From a virus, in IMG/VR virus record IMGVR_UViG_3300046004_001408, positions 1 through 43,105 of that record: a stretch of 43,105 nt of DNA; one strand, written 5' to 3'. The position numbers and the translations under genes were made by a program. Shown here in pieces: positions 16,265 to 24,350 of the stretch. The notes below the pieces were generated by a model. It did not search any database, had not been told where the DNA came from, and worked only from the letters and a program-made list of their open reading frames with translations. How positions within the stretch are numbered: the first letter of the stretch is position 1; each line of letters begins with the position of its first letter.

Positions 16265-16284
16265 GTTTTATTCTTAAAGTGTTT

Positions 16285-16626
16285 TTAAATTTCTACAAGT
16301 TTATACTTAGATAAGTCTATACCTTGTCTTGTTAATGCGGTTATGTTTGCTAATACAGCACCATCCCCTTTAGCCAATTGTTCTCCAATTATTTGGATTC
16401 CCATCATGAAATCTGCAGAAGTCATTTCTTCTGCTTTCCACATTTGAGTTTTGTTTTTACTATTAGCACGGCTCATTGCATGAATAGCTTCTCTAACTTT
16501 TACTTTAACATTTCCTTGATCATAGATTGTGTCTTTTAACTCAAGAGAACAGTTTAATACAACTTGCATTGCTGACAGCATTACAACATATGTTATTGCT
16601 TCTTGAGGAATTTTCTCTTCTTCCAT
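16285..16626 (-). CDS. Hypothetical helical protein (113 aa)
   Basis: Not recognised. Mostly helical with an N-terminal acidic start and a hydrophobic helix (ITYVVMLSAMQVVLNC). It starts as TAATG on the MazG-like gene's stop and lies 20 bases before the AAA+ gene. It may therefore belong to the same expression unit. Confidence 0.72.
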   Translation of the reverse strand: MEEEKIPQEAITYVVMLSAMQVVLNCSLELKDTIYDQGNVKVKVREAIHAMSRANSKNKTQMWKAEEMTSADFMMGIQIIGEQLAKGDGAVLANITALTRQGIDLSKYKLVEI

Positions 16627-17012
16627 TACTTAAGAAATTTTTGTAAATCTGGTTTAAAATAGTCAGGGCCTTTTAAAAACTTACCATCTGCGCGAAGGAT
16701 TGGTTTACCATCTGCTCCTAATTTACTCATGTTACTCTTGTGTATTTCATCAAATACTTCTTCAATAACATGTTGCATCCCATGCAATAAGATTGTTCCG
16801 CAAAGAATGTATAGCTTATCACCTAACGCGTCTGCTATACCCACAAGAGATTCATTTTCACATGCTTCCTTGTACTCATCATTTTCTTCTTCCATTAAAG
16901 CATGTCTGAGTTCACTGATGTTTTTGTTAACATGTTGGGGAAAGGACGGAGTCTCTTGCCCAAAGGCTGTATGAAATTCCTTTACTGAATTTAACTGTTT
17001 TTCCATGGTCAT
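16626..17012 (-). CDS. MazG-like nucleoside triphosphate pyrophosphohydrolase
   Basis: All-alpha NTP pyrophosphohydrolase that hydrolyses (d)NTPs to monophosphates, in phages often to shape nucleotide pools or blunt ppGpp signalling. EEENDEYKEA supplies the ExxE metal site and IADALGDKLYILCG the second acidic pair. SNMSKLGADGKPI is a typical C-terminal element. Length 128 aa fits the family. ATG 17012 or 17006 could be the start. A hairpin sits just upstream, eight bases from the start. Confidence 0.85.
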   Translation of the reverse strand: MTMEKQLNSVKEFHTAFGQETPSFPQHVNKNISELRHALMEEENDEYKEACENESLVGIADALGDKLYILCGTILLHGMQHVIEEVFDEIHKSNMSKLGADGKPILRADGKFLKGPDYFKPDLQKFLK

Positions 17013-17020
17013 TTATTTGT

Positions 17021-17051
17021 AATAAACCCTCTCCGTAGAGAGGGGTTTATT
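17021..17051 (-). terminator. Hairpin between the DUF932 gene and the MazG-like gene
   Basis: AATAAACCC(C)TCTC-TACG-GAGAGGGTTTATT on the minus strand: 13 pairs with one bulge and a stable TACG tetraloop. The T run after it is short, so it may be a leaky terminator or a processing/stability element. Confidence 0.65.
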
Positions 17052-17054
17052 GGG

Positions 17055-19022
17055 TTAACTTAATAGGTCAATGTATTCTTTGTCAAGTTCAAGTGAACTA
17101 CCATCTTCTAGGGAAATCTCATACTTGTCACCTATTAACTTATAAGTGAAGTTTTGTGAGGCACCGAAGAGTTCTTCTAGCTCATTAGCAATGATTGATT
17201 TAATCACCGGATCTTCTGTTGATACAGGTATTTCTTCTGATTCAGTTATGATATCTTCTTTAACCTCAACAGTTGAAGCTATTTCTTCTATGTTATCTTC
17301 ATCAGGATTAAAATCAAAATCAAGTGGAGAAGTCTCTTTTTCCAAGGGTACTGTGGGTACCCTAACTTCATCAATTTTCTCTTGAATAGTCTCAAGGACT
17401 GCAGGCATTTCATCTAAAGAGTACTCACCTTCAATTTCAGACAAGTCTATTGTTGGTTCAGATTTTTCTTCTGTTTCATCAATAGCAAACTTGACTCTAT
17501 TAGGAGCAGTTTCAAGAACCTTTTCTTCATGATCAATACCAAATACCAACGCTTTTTCTTCAGCTTCTGCTAAATCCGCTATAGCTTTGTAGGTTTCAGG
17601 ATCCTTCTCCTTCATGTTTTCAGCAATTTTATGTATTGCTGCATCATGCTCTTCCTGTGCCTTCTTGACCATGTAAGGATCTTTTTCAATAGACTGTGGA
17701 GTATTCAATTTAATGAACTCTTCATCATTTAAGTGAGGAAATTCTTCTCTTAACTCAGCGTCAGTCATATCCTGTGCCTTCTTAGGATAGTGTCCTTCTT
17801 CAATTCTTTCCATGATTGCAGGAATAGGTGGATCACCTCCATATAAAGCTTGGAATTCTTCTTCAGACATTACTTCTCCAACATTTGGCCCTAGTTCTGG
17901 CCCTTTTACTTCTTCATGAACTACTTCTTCTGTATTCATAAGTCTGTTGAACTCTTCAAGATCAGTGATACCTTCTTCAGGTTTAGCTAAATCAAAGACT
18001 ACTGCTTTAGCAGATATCAAAGGTTCTGGTGCAATAGCTTCACTTTCCATAACAGGGTACTGAGCTTTTGTTAACTCATCTAGCTGCTCTTCAGTAACTG
18101 AATCACCATACTTTTCCAGGATTTCTTCCTTAGTAAGTAATTCCGTGTTTATCATAATGTCAGGAAGTTCACCTCCTCCTTCAACTTCAGCAATTTGTTT
18201 AAGAAGGTTTGTCTGATTTTCTGGTTGTCCATAGTTAGTCAATAAAGGATCCACTAATTCTAAGTTTAGATCTTCTTCCTCTTCTTCTTCAGCATCATAC
18301 GCATAGTTAACCAGGCTGAATTCATTCTTGAATACATAGTGGATATGAGTCTGTTGTTTTAACCAGTTTTTAGGATGTGCTCCTTTGATAACAACCATAA
18401 CATGATTGTAAAGAGTCCATAAACTAAGAGCTTCTGTTGTGTAAACATAAGTTGGTTTAAGATACTCTGCCTTAATTGCACTTAACTGCTGTGTAGAAAG
18501 TGCATTAGTGAAATACAATTTACCAAGCACAGAATAGTAATGATCTGGTGTTACCATGATATTTTTCATCTGCTCTTTATCACTCATAAGACTCTTAAAG
18601 TATTCATCAGCCTGATCAAGATGACCAGTGATAATTTCAAGAGCTTCTGAGTCAGCTGAACCTGTATGTTTACGGATCCAATTTGTCATTTCTTGTGACA
18701 TCATATAGGAAGAATTCAAATTATTACAAGCACCAATTCCACATTGGAATTTAGTTGACTTGTCATATGAATTCACCCAAGAGAATATCATTTTCATTTC
18801 CGGATCTTCTCCGTGTTGAATTATATGAGTTCCTCTTGCTACATCACAATTGTGGTTTGCGCGGTACTCACTCTCTAAAAGAGAGAATCCTCTATCTAGA
18901 AGACCTTGTTTTACATTCTCTATGATAAACTCATGAGAGATTACAGTATAAGTTTCTGTTGCTAATGGCAACGGTGTTTTCTTGAGTGTCTGTTCTGACA
19001 CTACACTAGTTGTTTTTGACAT
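17055..19022 (-). CDS. DUF932-like protein with long acidic C-terminal extension (655 aa)
   Basis: Residues about 20-245 resemble DUF932 phage/plasmid proteins: LLDRGFSLLESEYRANHN, then SLWTLYNHVMVVIKGAHPKN and WLKQQ. The function of that family is unknown; its genes lie near replication genes. From residue 246 (AEEEEEEDL) about 370 residues are acidic and probably disordered, with recurring short units of the form (T/S)xEE(I/L/F)xxxYG: LTKEEILEKYGDS, MSEEEFQALYGGD, MTDAELREEF. A small folded end (FTYKLIGDKYEISLEDG) closes it. The usual DUF932 protein is about 250-400 aa, so the extension is extra. It starts on the polymerase stop as TAATG. Confidence 0.78.
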   Translation of the reverse strand: MSKTTSVVSEQTLKKTPLPLATETYTVISHEFIIENVKQGLLDRGFSLLESEYRANHNCDVARGTHIIQHGEDPEMKMIFSWVNSYDKSTKFQCGIGACNNLNSSYMMSQEMTNWIRKHTGSADSEALEIITGHLDQADEYFKSLMSDKEQMKNIMVTPDHYYSVLGKLYFTNALSTQQLSAIKAEYLKPTYVYTTEALSLWTLYNHVMVVIKGAHPKNWLKQQTHIHYVFKNEFSLVNYAYDAEEEEEEDLNLELVDPLLTNYGQPENQTNLLKQIAEVEGGGELPDIMINTELLTKEEILEKYGDSVTEEQLDELTKAQYPVMESEAIAPEPLISAKAVVFDLAKPEEGITDLEEFNRLMNTEEVVHEEVKGPELGPNVGEVMSEEEFQALYGGDPPIPAIMERIEEGHYPKKAQDMTDAELREEFPHLNDEEFIKLNTPQSIEKDPYMVKKAQEEHDAAIHKIAENMKEKDPETYKAIADLAEAEEKALVFGIDHEEKVLETAPNRVKFAIDETEEKSEPTIDLSEIEGEYSLDEMPAVLETIQEKIDEVRVPTVPLEKETSPLDFDFNPDEDNIEEIASTVEVKEDIITESEEIPVSTEDPVIKSIIANELEELFGASQNFTYKLIGDKYEISLEDGSSLELDKEYIDLLS

Positions 19023-21013
19023 TAAAAATCAAGTTTTAATTGTTCACTAAATAAGTGAGGGATAATATTCTTCAGCTCTTTATTAATTGCTTGTAGATAA
19101 TATTTATCATTCACCCCATATTCTTCCCAGTCACGCTCTACATGTCTGTTATATACTGTTTGCATCCATCTTCCGGATTCAACTTGTATTTGTCTTCCGT
19201 CACCTTTATTGACTTTGATTATCTTACTTCCTGTAGTGGAAATATAATACCTGATGGTTTTCTGTATATCTTCTTCAATAACATATCCCATCTCAACGTA
19301 TCTCTGCTCAAATTTCCAATTACCTCTGATCTTTACACCTCCACAATAATCAAAGATGTCTCTGTTTTGTTTCAGATACTCTTCAGGTGGTGTTCCATTC
19401 ACAAAGTAGTGGAAGATAGCTTTCCTGATAATCAGGTAACTCTTGTTTTTATGTAAGGCTAGATCTTCAAACTCAAAGGCTCCCTTACATTTAATCTTGG
19501 CATAGTAGAACTTACCACCCTCTTCCTTCACCAGGCGGTGAGGATTAGTCTTCAGTTTCTTATACTCATCTTCAGTAACTTCCTTGTACTTATTGATTGC
19601 AATATAGTTGTTGACATCTCTGATCACCATCTTTTGATACTGATCATGTTCCAACTCTAAACTTGTTATCTTTTCCCATTTAGCACATATCTCAAGGTAG
19701 AGATCTTTGTATCTATCTGGGATGATCATTTCAAGTCCGTCAGTGTTTTGCATGAGCGGAATAGCCCCGGGGATTGCTTCAGCTAACATCTCATAGAGCA
19801 TAGCCAATGAGAGTTGACCGTTGATGGTAATTCTCATTGTAAATTCCGGGTCATACAAGAAACTATTCTCATCATTACTCAAACCATAAGTTGAGTTAAG
19901 AATAATCTTGTACACATAGTTTAGTGGATTGGATTTGGGTATTACTTTTCTTTCATCAAAGAACCATTCATACTGATCACAGAATGCTTCATTTGGAATA
20001 TGCTTTGGGGCCCATCTATTGCGTATTGCCAAGTTGGGATAGAAACTGGTGACATCTGATGTCATAATAGTCCAGCCTTCTTCAGCTACATACACATCAC
20101 TGCGCTTACAACCATGTATACCACCAAGAGCAAAGTGTGTCTCAACACCGCGGTAGTCTATAACCTGGTGAAAAGCATTCTTTGTTTCAGAGGGATTGAT
20201 AACAAGTTGTTTGAAGCTCTCATGAAGTTGTTGGAACTTGGGAGTTGTGAAGGAGATGGATGATAGTAATATATCTTTGACAGGTATAAGACCCCTATAG
20301 GTTCTCATCTGTCTTAGGTCATACTTTCTAATACCGGTTTTCTCTTCTAGGAAGTGTAGGAATAACTCTTTAGCTATTCTTGGCTCACTTGCACTGTAGA
20401 GATTAATACCATAAGTGTCAGTCAATGTTATGCGCAATCTGAGTTGATCAGTACTTAATACAAGAATCTTCTTTGTAGAAAGAACATCATTGATACAATA
20501 CCTAACAATTTCATTTTGCTCATCTTCTGTCTTGATTTCATACTCATGGTGTAATGGCATGTCCTGTACATTATACCAATCCATTCCTATCTGAATCCAT
20601 TTAAGACTGCTCATCTTGGCTTTGTTATCCCAGTGATTCATCTTAAATAAATCAATCTGCTTAATAGCCAATTGTTTCTCTGACCATTCTGCAAATTCAC
20701 CCATGTCTTTCCTGGCTATTACCTCTTGGGCTTTAGCGTGGATCTTTCTTGCAATACTTTCCCCATTTAATGCTCTTAACTTATCACGGTTAAGTAATAT
20801 GAATTGAGTTATTTGTGAATCAAATGCAAGACCATTAAAGGAGATGTGCCTCTCCCTGTATTTAATGTTCTCTAATAGGAAGTCACATAAGATGTCTATA
20901 TCATTCCTAAATTTAGTTATGATAAAGACTTTACTTTGATTTGTTTTATAATGACTAAATACTCCCACAAAACATGTCTTCATGGTTTCATAGTCCATCA
21001 CCCAATGATTCAT
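19022..21013 (-). CDS. Family B DNA polymerase with 3'-5' exonuclease
   Basis: Replicative polymerase. Exonuclease motifs: D7-x-E9 (MDYETM), N60...F64-D65 (SFNGLAFDS) and Y172-x3-D176 (YCINDVLST). Polymerase motifs: A is D320-VTSFYP, B is K369...NSTYG (373-377), and C is MQNTDG (422-426). Motif C has Asn423 where most family B enzymes have the first Asp of DTD; the second, Asp425, is kept. At 663 aa it is short, near the protein-primed and crAss-type size rather than T4 type. A primase and DnaB-type helicase in the same block argue for RNA priming. A terminator lies 40 bases upstream of the start. Confidence 0.95.
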   Translation of the reverse strand: MNHWVMDYETMKTCFVGVFSHYKTNQSKVFIITKFRNDIDILCDFLLENIKYRERHISFNGLAFDSQITQFILLNRDKLRALNGESIARKIHAKAQEVIARKDMGEFAEWSEKQLAIKQIDLFKMNHWDNKAKMSSLKWIQIGMDWYNVQDMPLHHEYEIKTEDEQNEIVRYCINDVLSTKKILVLSTDQLRLRITLTDTYGINLYSASEPRIAKELFLHFLEEKTGIRKYDLRQMRTYRGLIPVKDILLSSISFTTPKFQQLHESFKQLVINPSETKNAFHQVIDYRGVETHFALGGIHGCKRSDVYVAEEGWTIMTSDVTSFYPNLAIRNRWAPKHIPNEAFCDQYEWFFDERKVIPKSNPLNYVYKIILNSTYGLSNDENSFLYDPEFTMRITINGQLSLAMLYEMLAEAIPGAIPLMQNTDGLEMIIPDRYKDLYLEICAKWEKITSLELEHDQYQKMVIRDVNNYIAINKYKEVTEDEYKKLKTNPHRLVKEEGGKFYYAKIKCKGAFEFEDLALHKNKSYLIIRKAIFHYFVNGTPPEEYLKQNRDIFDYCGGVKIRGNWKFEQRYVEMGYVIEEDIQKTIRYYISTTGSKIIKVNKGDGRQIQVESGRWMQTVYNRHVERDWEEYGVNDKYYLQAINKELKNIIPHLFSEQLKLDF

Positions 21014-21051
21014 AATATATGTTCAGTTAAGCTGTTCCCCCGATTTAGTAC

Positions 21052-21080
21052 ATAAAAAAAGAGGACATAAGCCCTCTTCT
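21052..21080 (-). terminator. Intrinsic terminator after the 152-aa gene
   Basis: AAGAGGGC-TTAT-GTCCTCTT (21059-21078, minus strand, eight pairs with one G-U) followed by TTTTT. With the promoter at 21582-21612 it makes the 152-aa gene a single-gene unit and precedes the polymerase by about 40 bases. Confidence 0.88.
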
Positions 21081-21100
21081 AAAGAATTGATTTTTTGATA

Positions 21101-21559
21101 TTATTTCTTCATAGGAAGACCGTTCTCATCTACCAATCCAATTGTTTCTGGTTGGTACACTGCAGCTTTATCTTTATTTGCCATGAACTTCTCAAAATCA
21201 AAAGTCTCAGCATTAACTGCAAACATCTTAATGAATGCAATTTGCTCTTCTTTTTCAGTCAAGTAGTATTCTTGGTAAGTTTCAACTGTGCGTCTTTCTT
21301 CCTTAAATGGTTTACCGTTTGCTCTAGCTGCAGTTTTCATCATCATAACATCACCATTGTCATCTAACTTAGGTACATTATGAAAAGTTGATTTACTGTT
21401 CTTATTGATCACTACAAGCATTTCTAGACTTGGATCATAAATCACTTCTACAAACGGGCACTCCTCTGTTGTAGGTAGTAATTTAAATGTTGTTGCATCA
21501 TTCCAAAATGATGTAAATAATAGCATTGATGCCTCTGGCGTTACTGTTGGTTTTTTCAT
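21101..21559 (-). CDS. Hypothetical protein of a monocistronic unit (152 aa)
   Basis: Not recognised. The N-terminal half is beta-rich (FVEVIYDPSLEMLVVI) and the C-terminal half helical (YQEYYLTEKEEQIAFIKMF). It has its own Bacteroidota-type promoter (21582-21612) and its own strong terminator (21052-21080). That is the clearest single-gene transcription unit here and suggests high or specially timed expression, as for an abundant DNA- or RNA-binding protein. No function is proposed from sequence. Confidence 0.78.
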   Translation of the reverse strand: MKKPTVTPEASMLLFTSFWNDATTFKLLPTTEECPFVEVIYDPSLEMLVVINKNSKSTFHNVPKLDDNGDVMMMKTAARANGKPFKEERRTVETYQEYYLTEKEEQIAFIKMFAVNAETFDFEKFMANKDKAAVYQPETIGLVDENGLPMKK

Positions 21560-21566
21560 ACAAATT

Positions 21567-22172
21567 TTATTGATTACTAGACAAATGTAGATAATCTAAT
21601 CCAATATTCAAAGTAGCTGGTTGCTCTTTAAATGTTTCTTCATCAAGACTAGGAATTGAACACAATTCCCCTACCTCCTGTAAGAGTTTTTCCATCTTAT
21701 CAACATCATTATCTTCATCACACAATAGCTTGGCATATAATCCAAAATACTTATGTGGGTATAGATAACTTTCTACGTATGCTGTATGACTTCTATTTCC
21801 TCCAAAGAAGGTCATGATTCTAATTTTATACTCAGGATCTAATTGAGAGTATCTCCCATTCAAAACATTTCTAAAATCTTTAATATGTGGTGTATAATCA
21901 AATACATATGCACCACGGCTATCTTCAAGCTGTATGAAACTTTCAAATAACTCATTGCCTATTAGCTTGTTTTTCTCAAACTGTTTGAACTCATCATCTT
22001 CTCTTAAATGATAAATACAAATTAGTTTTCCATCTTCTGCGGAATACATTCCTTCCCAAGACATATAGGTTTCAATTGGTGTACTACTTACACCGCGTTT
22101 TATTTTAAGAGCCGGGTATAGAAACAACCGGCTCTTTTGGTAATAATCTTTATACAATGATGATATGCTCAT
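21567..22172 (-). CDS. Hypothetical protein (201 aa)
   Basis: Not recognised. A soluble mixed protein with several aromatic-rich strands (GAYVFDYTPHIKDF, YVESYLYPHKYFGLY) and an acidic helical end. It lies between a nuclease gene and the 152-aa gene. Its 3' end carries the promoter of the next gene. Confidence 0.73.
   Translation of the reverse strand: MSISSLYKDYYQKSRLFLYPALKIKRGVSSTPIETYMSWEGMYSAEDGKLICIYHLREDDEFKQFEKNKLIGNELFESFIQLEDSRGAYVFDYTPHIKDFRNVLNGRYSQLDPEYKIRIMTFFGGNRSHTAYVESYLYPHKYFGLYAKLLCDEDNDVDKMEKLLQEVGELCSIPSLDEETFKEQPATLNIGLDYLHLSSNQ
21582..21612 (-). promoter_or_regulatory. Bacteroidota-type promoter for the 152-aa gene
   Basis: On the minus strand TTTG (21612-21609), 19-base spacer, then TACATTTG (21589-21582), a perfect TAnnTTTG -7 element. 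The predicted start near 21577 leaves a leader of about 18 bases before ATG 21559. It lies inside the 3' end of the upstream 201-aa gene. Confidence 0.75.
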
Positions 22173-22184
22173 TTTTTTACAGAG

Positions 22185-23219
22185 TTAAAGTAAGACTTCA
22201 CCTGCAAGGAATTCATAAGGTAATGAGTACTCTCTGTTTGTATAATGATATGCAAACTGATCTAATGCTGTATGAGTATTTGCACTCCAAGTCATCATTG
22301 ATTCATCTGATACCCTAAATGGATAATATTGGTTGTATTTATCTACTACAATAAACCTTACCTCTATCTTCCATGTTTCATCAAGTACATCCTTTAAGAA
22401 ATCCGCTGCAAGCATTTTATAAATTGCCGCTTGAATCCAATACTTGTAGAAGTGAACTGATTCCTCAAATTCTGATATGGATTTACTTGTTGTCTTTAAG
22501 TCATTGACTCTTACTGTTTTATTAGCAATATCAACAACCATGTTATCAAGTATTCCATGGATACCAAATGGTAATCCTTCTGTATTCATCTTATGATATA
22601 ACTCATTGTATACACCATAATTTGGATCAGTACCTTCTAAATTTAATCCGAGCAACTCACAGATTTCCTTATTTGCTTTAAGAATTTCTGCAGTTGCCAT
22701 ACACTCTGCTAGCATGTTGGCATCTATAATTTGTCTATTTCCTTTCTTGAGCATAAACTGAAAGTATTCTTCTGATTTCTCATCAATAACTTTATTCAGT
22801 CTTTTCTCATCTCCAGTCAATTGATTTCCATCTTTGTCCGGCTTCTTATCATCTACTAATGCCTGGTGTAATTTCATCTCTTTTAAGATCTCAATTACCA
22901 CAGCACTGTAGTCTTTAAGCGTTTCTCCTGTACCCTCTTCCAAGTAGTGTGTAGCTAACACTCTGTTAATCACATCTCTTGTATTATCACTTGGGATACC
23001 TTCTGTTGCTAGTATGAAGTTGTCATCAAATGACCCATCATCTAACATCAAATAGTGAATGATCTTACCTTTACTAAAGTATTTCTCATCCTTAATTTCT
23101 TTTTGTTTTAGTACATAATCTTTATAGAATTGTACTGGTGAACTCAATAGCAAAGTTAATGAGGAGTAACTCACATTAAACTCTCTTGCATAAAACTCTG
23201 CCTCTAATACCTCTCTCAT
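22185..23219 (-). CDS. PD-(D/E)XK nuclease, Cas4/RecB-like
   Basis: Probable DNA exonuclease. SYSSLTLLLSSPVQFYKDYV and GKIIHYLML at the N-terminus match the start of RecB/Cas4/YqaJ-type nucleases, with the His of the GxxxH motif. The catalytic core is E205, GILD (Asp225), VNDLK (Asp240-x-Lys242) and Q263-x3-Y267. No Cys cluster for an iron-sulphur site was seen, unlike true Cas4. Together with the Sak4-like ATPase and SSB it could process ends for recombination. TAATG coupling joins it to the upstream 363-aa gene. Confidence 0.88.
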   Translation of the reverse strand: MREVLEAEFYAREFNVSYSSLTLLLSSPVQFYKDYVLKQKEIKDEKYFSKGKIIHYLMLDDGSFDDNFILATEGIPSDNTRDVINRVLATHYLEEGTGETLKDYSAVVIEILKEMKLHQALVDDKKPDKDGNQLTGDEKRLNKVIDEKSEEYFQFMLKKGNRQIIDANMLAECMATAEILKANKEICELLGLNLEGTDPNYGVYNELYHKMNTEGLPFGIHGILDNMVVDIANKTVRVNDLKTTSKSISEFEESVHFYKYWIQAAIYKMLAADFLKDVLDETWKIEVRFIVVDKYNQYYPFRVSDESMMTWSANTHTALDQFAYHYTNREYSLPYEFLAGEVLL

Positions 23220-24310
23220 TATAAATGATTTAGTTCTGGAATATCTATTTCATCTTGGTCATCAAAATCAACATCTTCATTGATTTTTAATCTGTTGTTG
23301 GTAAGAGTACCTTCATAGACTTGGTTTGAATTTGCTTCATTGTAGAAAGCTAAGAACTTATCTACATTATTCTTTGTGAATTGGTTGTGTTCTTTGAGTA
23401 CTTTGAATAACCCTTCAACTGATGTTGGTGTTATTGTACTTGACGTATTCATATCCTGTTTACTATAGTTAAAATAGTTCAACAAATATTTAAAGTTAAC
23501 ATGATCTACATTTCCGCGATCATACATTATTTGTCCTCTATTAACTAGCAACATGAATATAAACACTATACTCTTTGAGAAATTGGAATTGGCCATTATC
23601 TCCATGGCTAGGACTACATTGTCAGATTCATTAGTATCAATGAGTTTACATAATTCATTGTACTTGTGCATGTCAATAATAATTCCTTCTTCAGAGATGT
23701 ATCTTTGGACTTGCTTTTCTTCTATAAATCTGATGTTTGGATTCTCTAAGTAGAGTTGTTCTAGAGCTGATGATTCTATGACTGGATATTTATTTCCTAC
23801 GGTTCTACCGTGCCATTGACCAAGTTTTTTGTAGATTAATTCATTGTATAATCTTCTTGAACTTGTATCAGAAGTATAAATATACTTATTTGTTTTTGAT
23901 AATAGAACCAATTTATCTAAAACTTTTTGGGAAACATGTGCTTCATGTCCAGATTCAATTAGATTCTTCAATTCAGCAATAACATCTGAAATCTTTTGTC
24001 TGATCATCATTGTATATTTTAACTGTGACGTTTCCTTGTCATAGTTTTTAAACATAGAATACTCAGAGAAAATGATTGTGTTTGCCAATTCAATTTTGTT
24101 GGTGTTTCTTATCTTGTTGTCATCAGCAAATACTTTCACTTTAAACCTTGGAATTGAAACATCAGGCATGAAGAAATTGATGTCCTTCTTCCCTATCAGA
24201 TATTCTTTTTCAGCTATCTTACTTAAGCCATCTGGGGTAATGAGTTTTTGAAACCCAATATTTACATTTAGTGCGGCATCAACCGTGTATATTAAATGAT
24301 TATGGTACAT
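23219..24310 (-). CDS. Hypothetical protein (363 aa)
   Basis: Not recognised. Mixed N-terminal domain, a long helical middle (TMMIRQKISDVIAELKNLIES) and an acidic tail (EDVDFDDQDEIDIPEL). It lies between the MoxR-like ATPase and the nuclease, separated from the ATPase gene by a hairpin. The acidic tail recalls proteins that bind SSB partners or DNA mimics, but nothing specific supports that. Confidence 0.75.
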   Translation of the reverse strand: MYHNHLIYTVDAALNVNIGFQKLITPDGLSKIAEKEYLIGKKDINFFMPDVSIPRFKVKVFADDNKIRNTNKIELANTIIFSEYSMFKNYDKETSQLKYTMMIRQKISDVIAELKNLIESGHEAHVSQKVLDKLVLLSKTNKYIYTSDTSSRRLYNELIYKKLGQWHGRTVGNKYPVIESSALEQLYLENPNIRFIEEKQVQRYISEEGIIIDMHKYNELCKLIDTNESDNVVLAMEIMANSNFSKSIVFIFMLLVNRGQIMYDRGNVDHVNFKYLLNYFNYSKQDMNTSSTITPTSVEGLFKVLKEHNQFTKNNVDKFLAFYNEANSNQVYEGTLTNNRLKINEDVDFDDQDEIDIPELNHL

Positions 24311-24317
24311 ACCTTAT

Positions 24318-24345
24318 AATATTAAAGCCGGCTGTTACACCGGCT
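24318..24345 (-). terminator. Weak terminator-like hairpin after the MoxR-like gene
   Basis: AGCCGG-(8)-CCGGCT on the minus strand followed by TTAATATT. Six GC-rich pairs but no long T run. It sits 15 bases before the next ATG (24310). Confidence 0.6.
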
Positions 24346-24350
24346 ATTAA

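Noticed and set aside
22185-23219. Cas4 as part of a CRISPR system
   Set aside because: No Cys cluster, no other cas genes and no repeat-spacer array in the window; better read as a phage nuclease.
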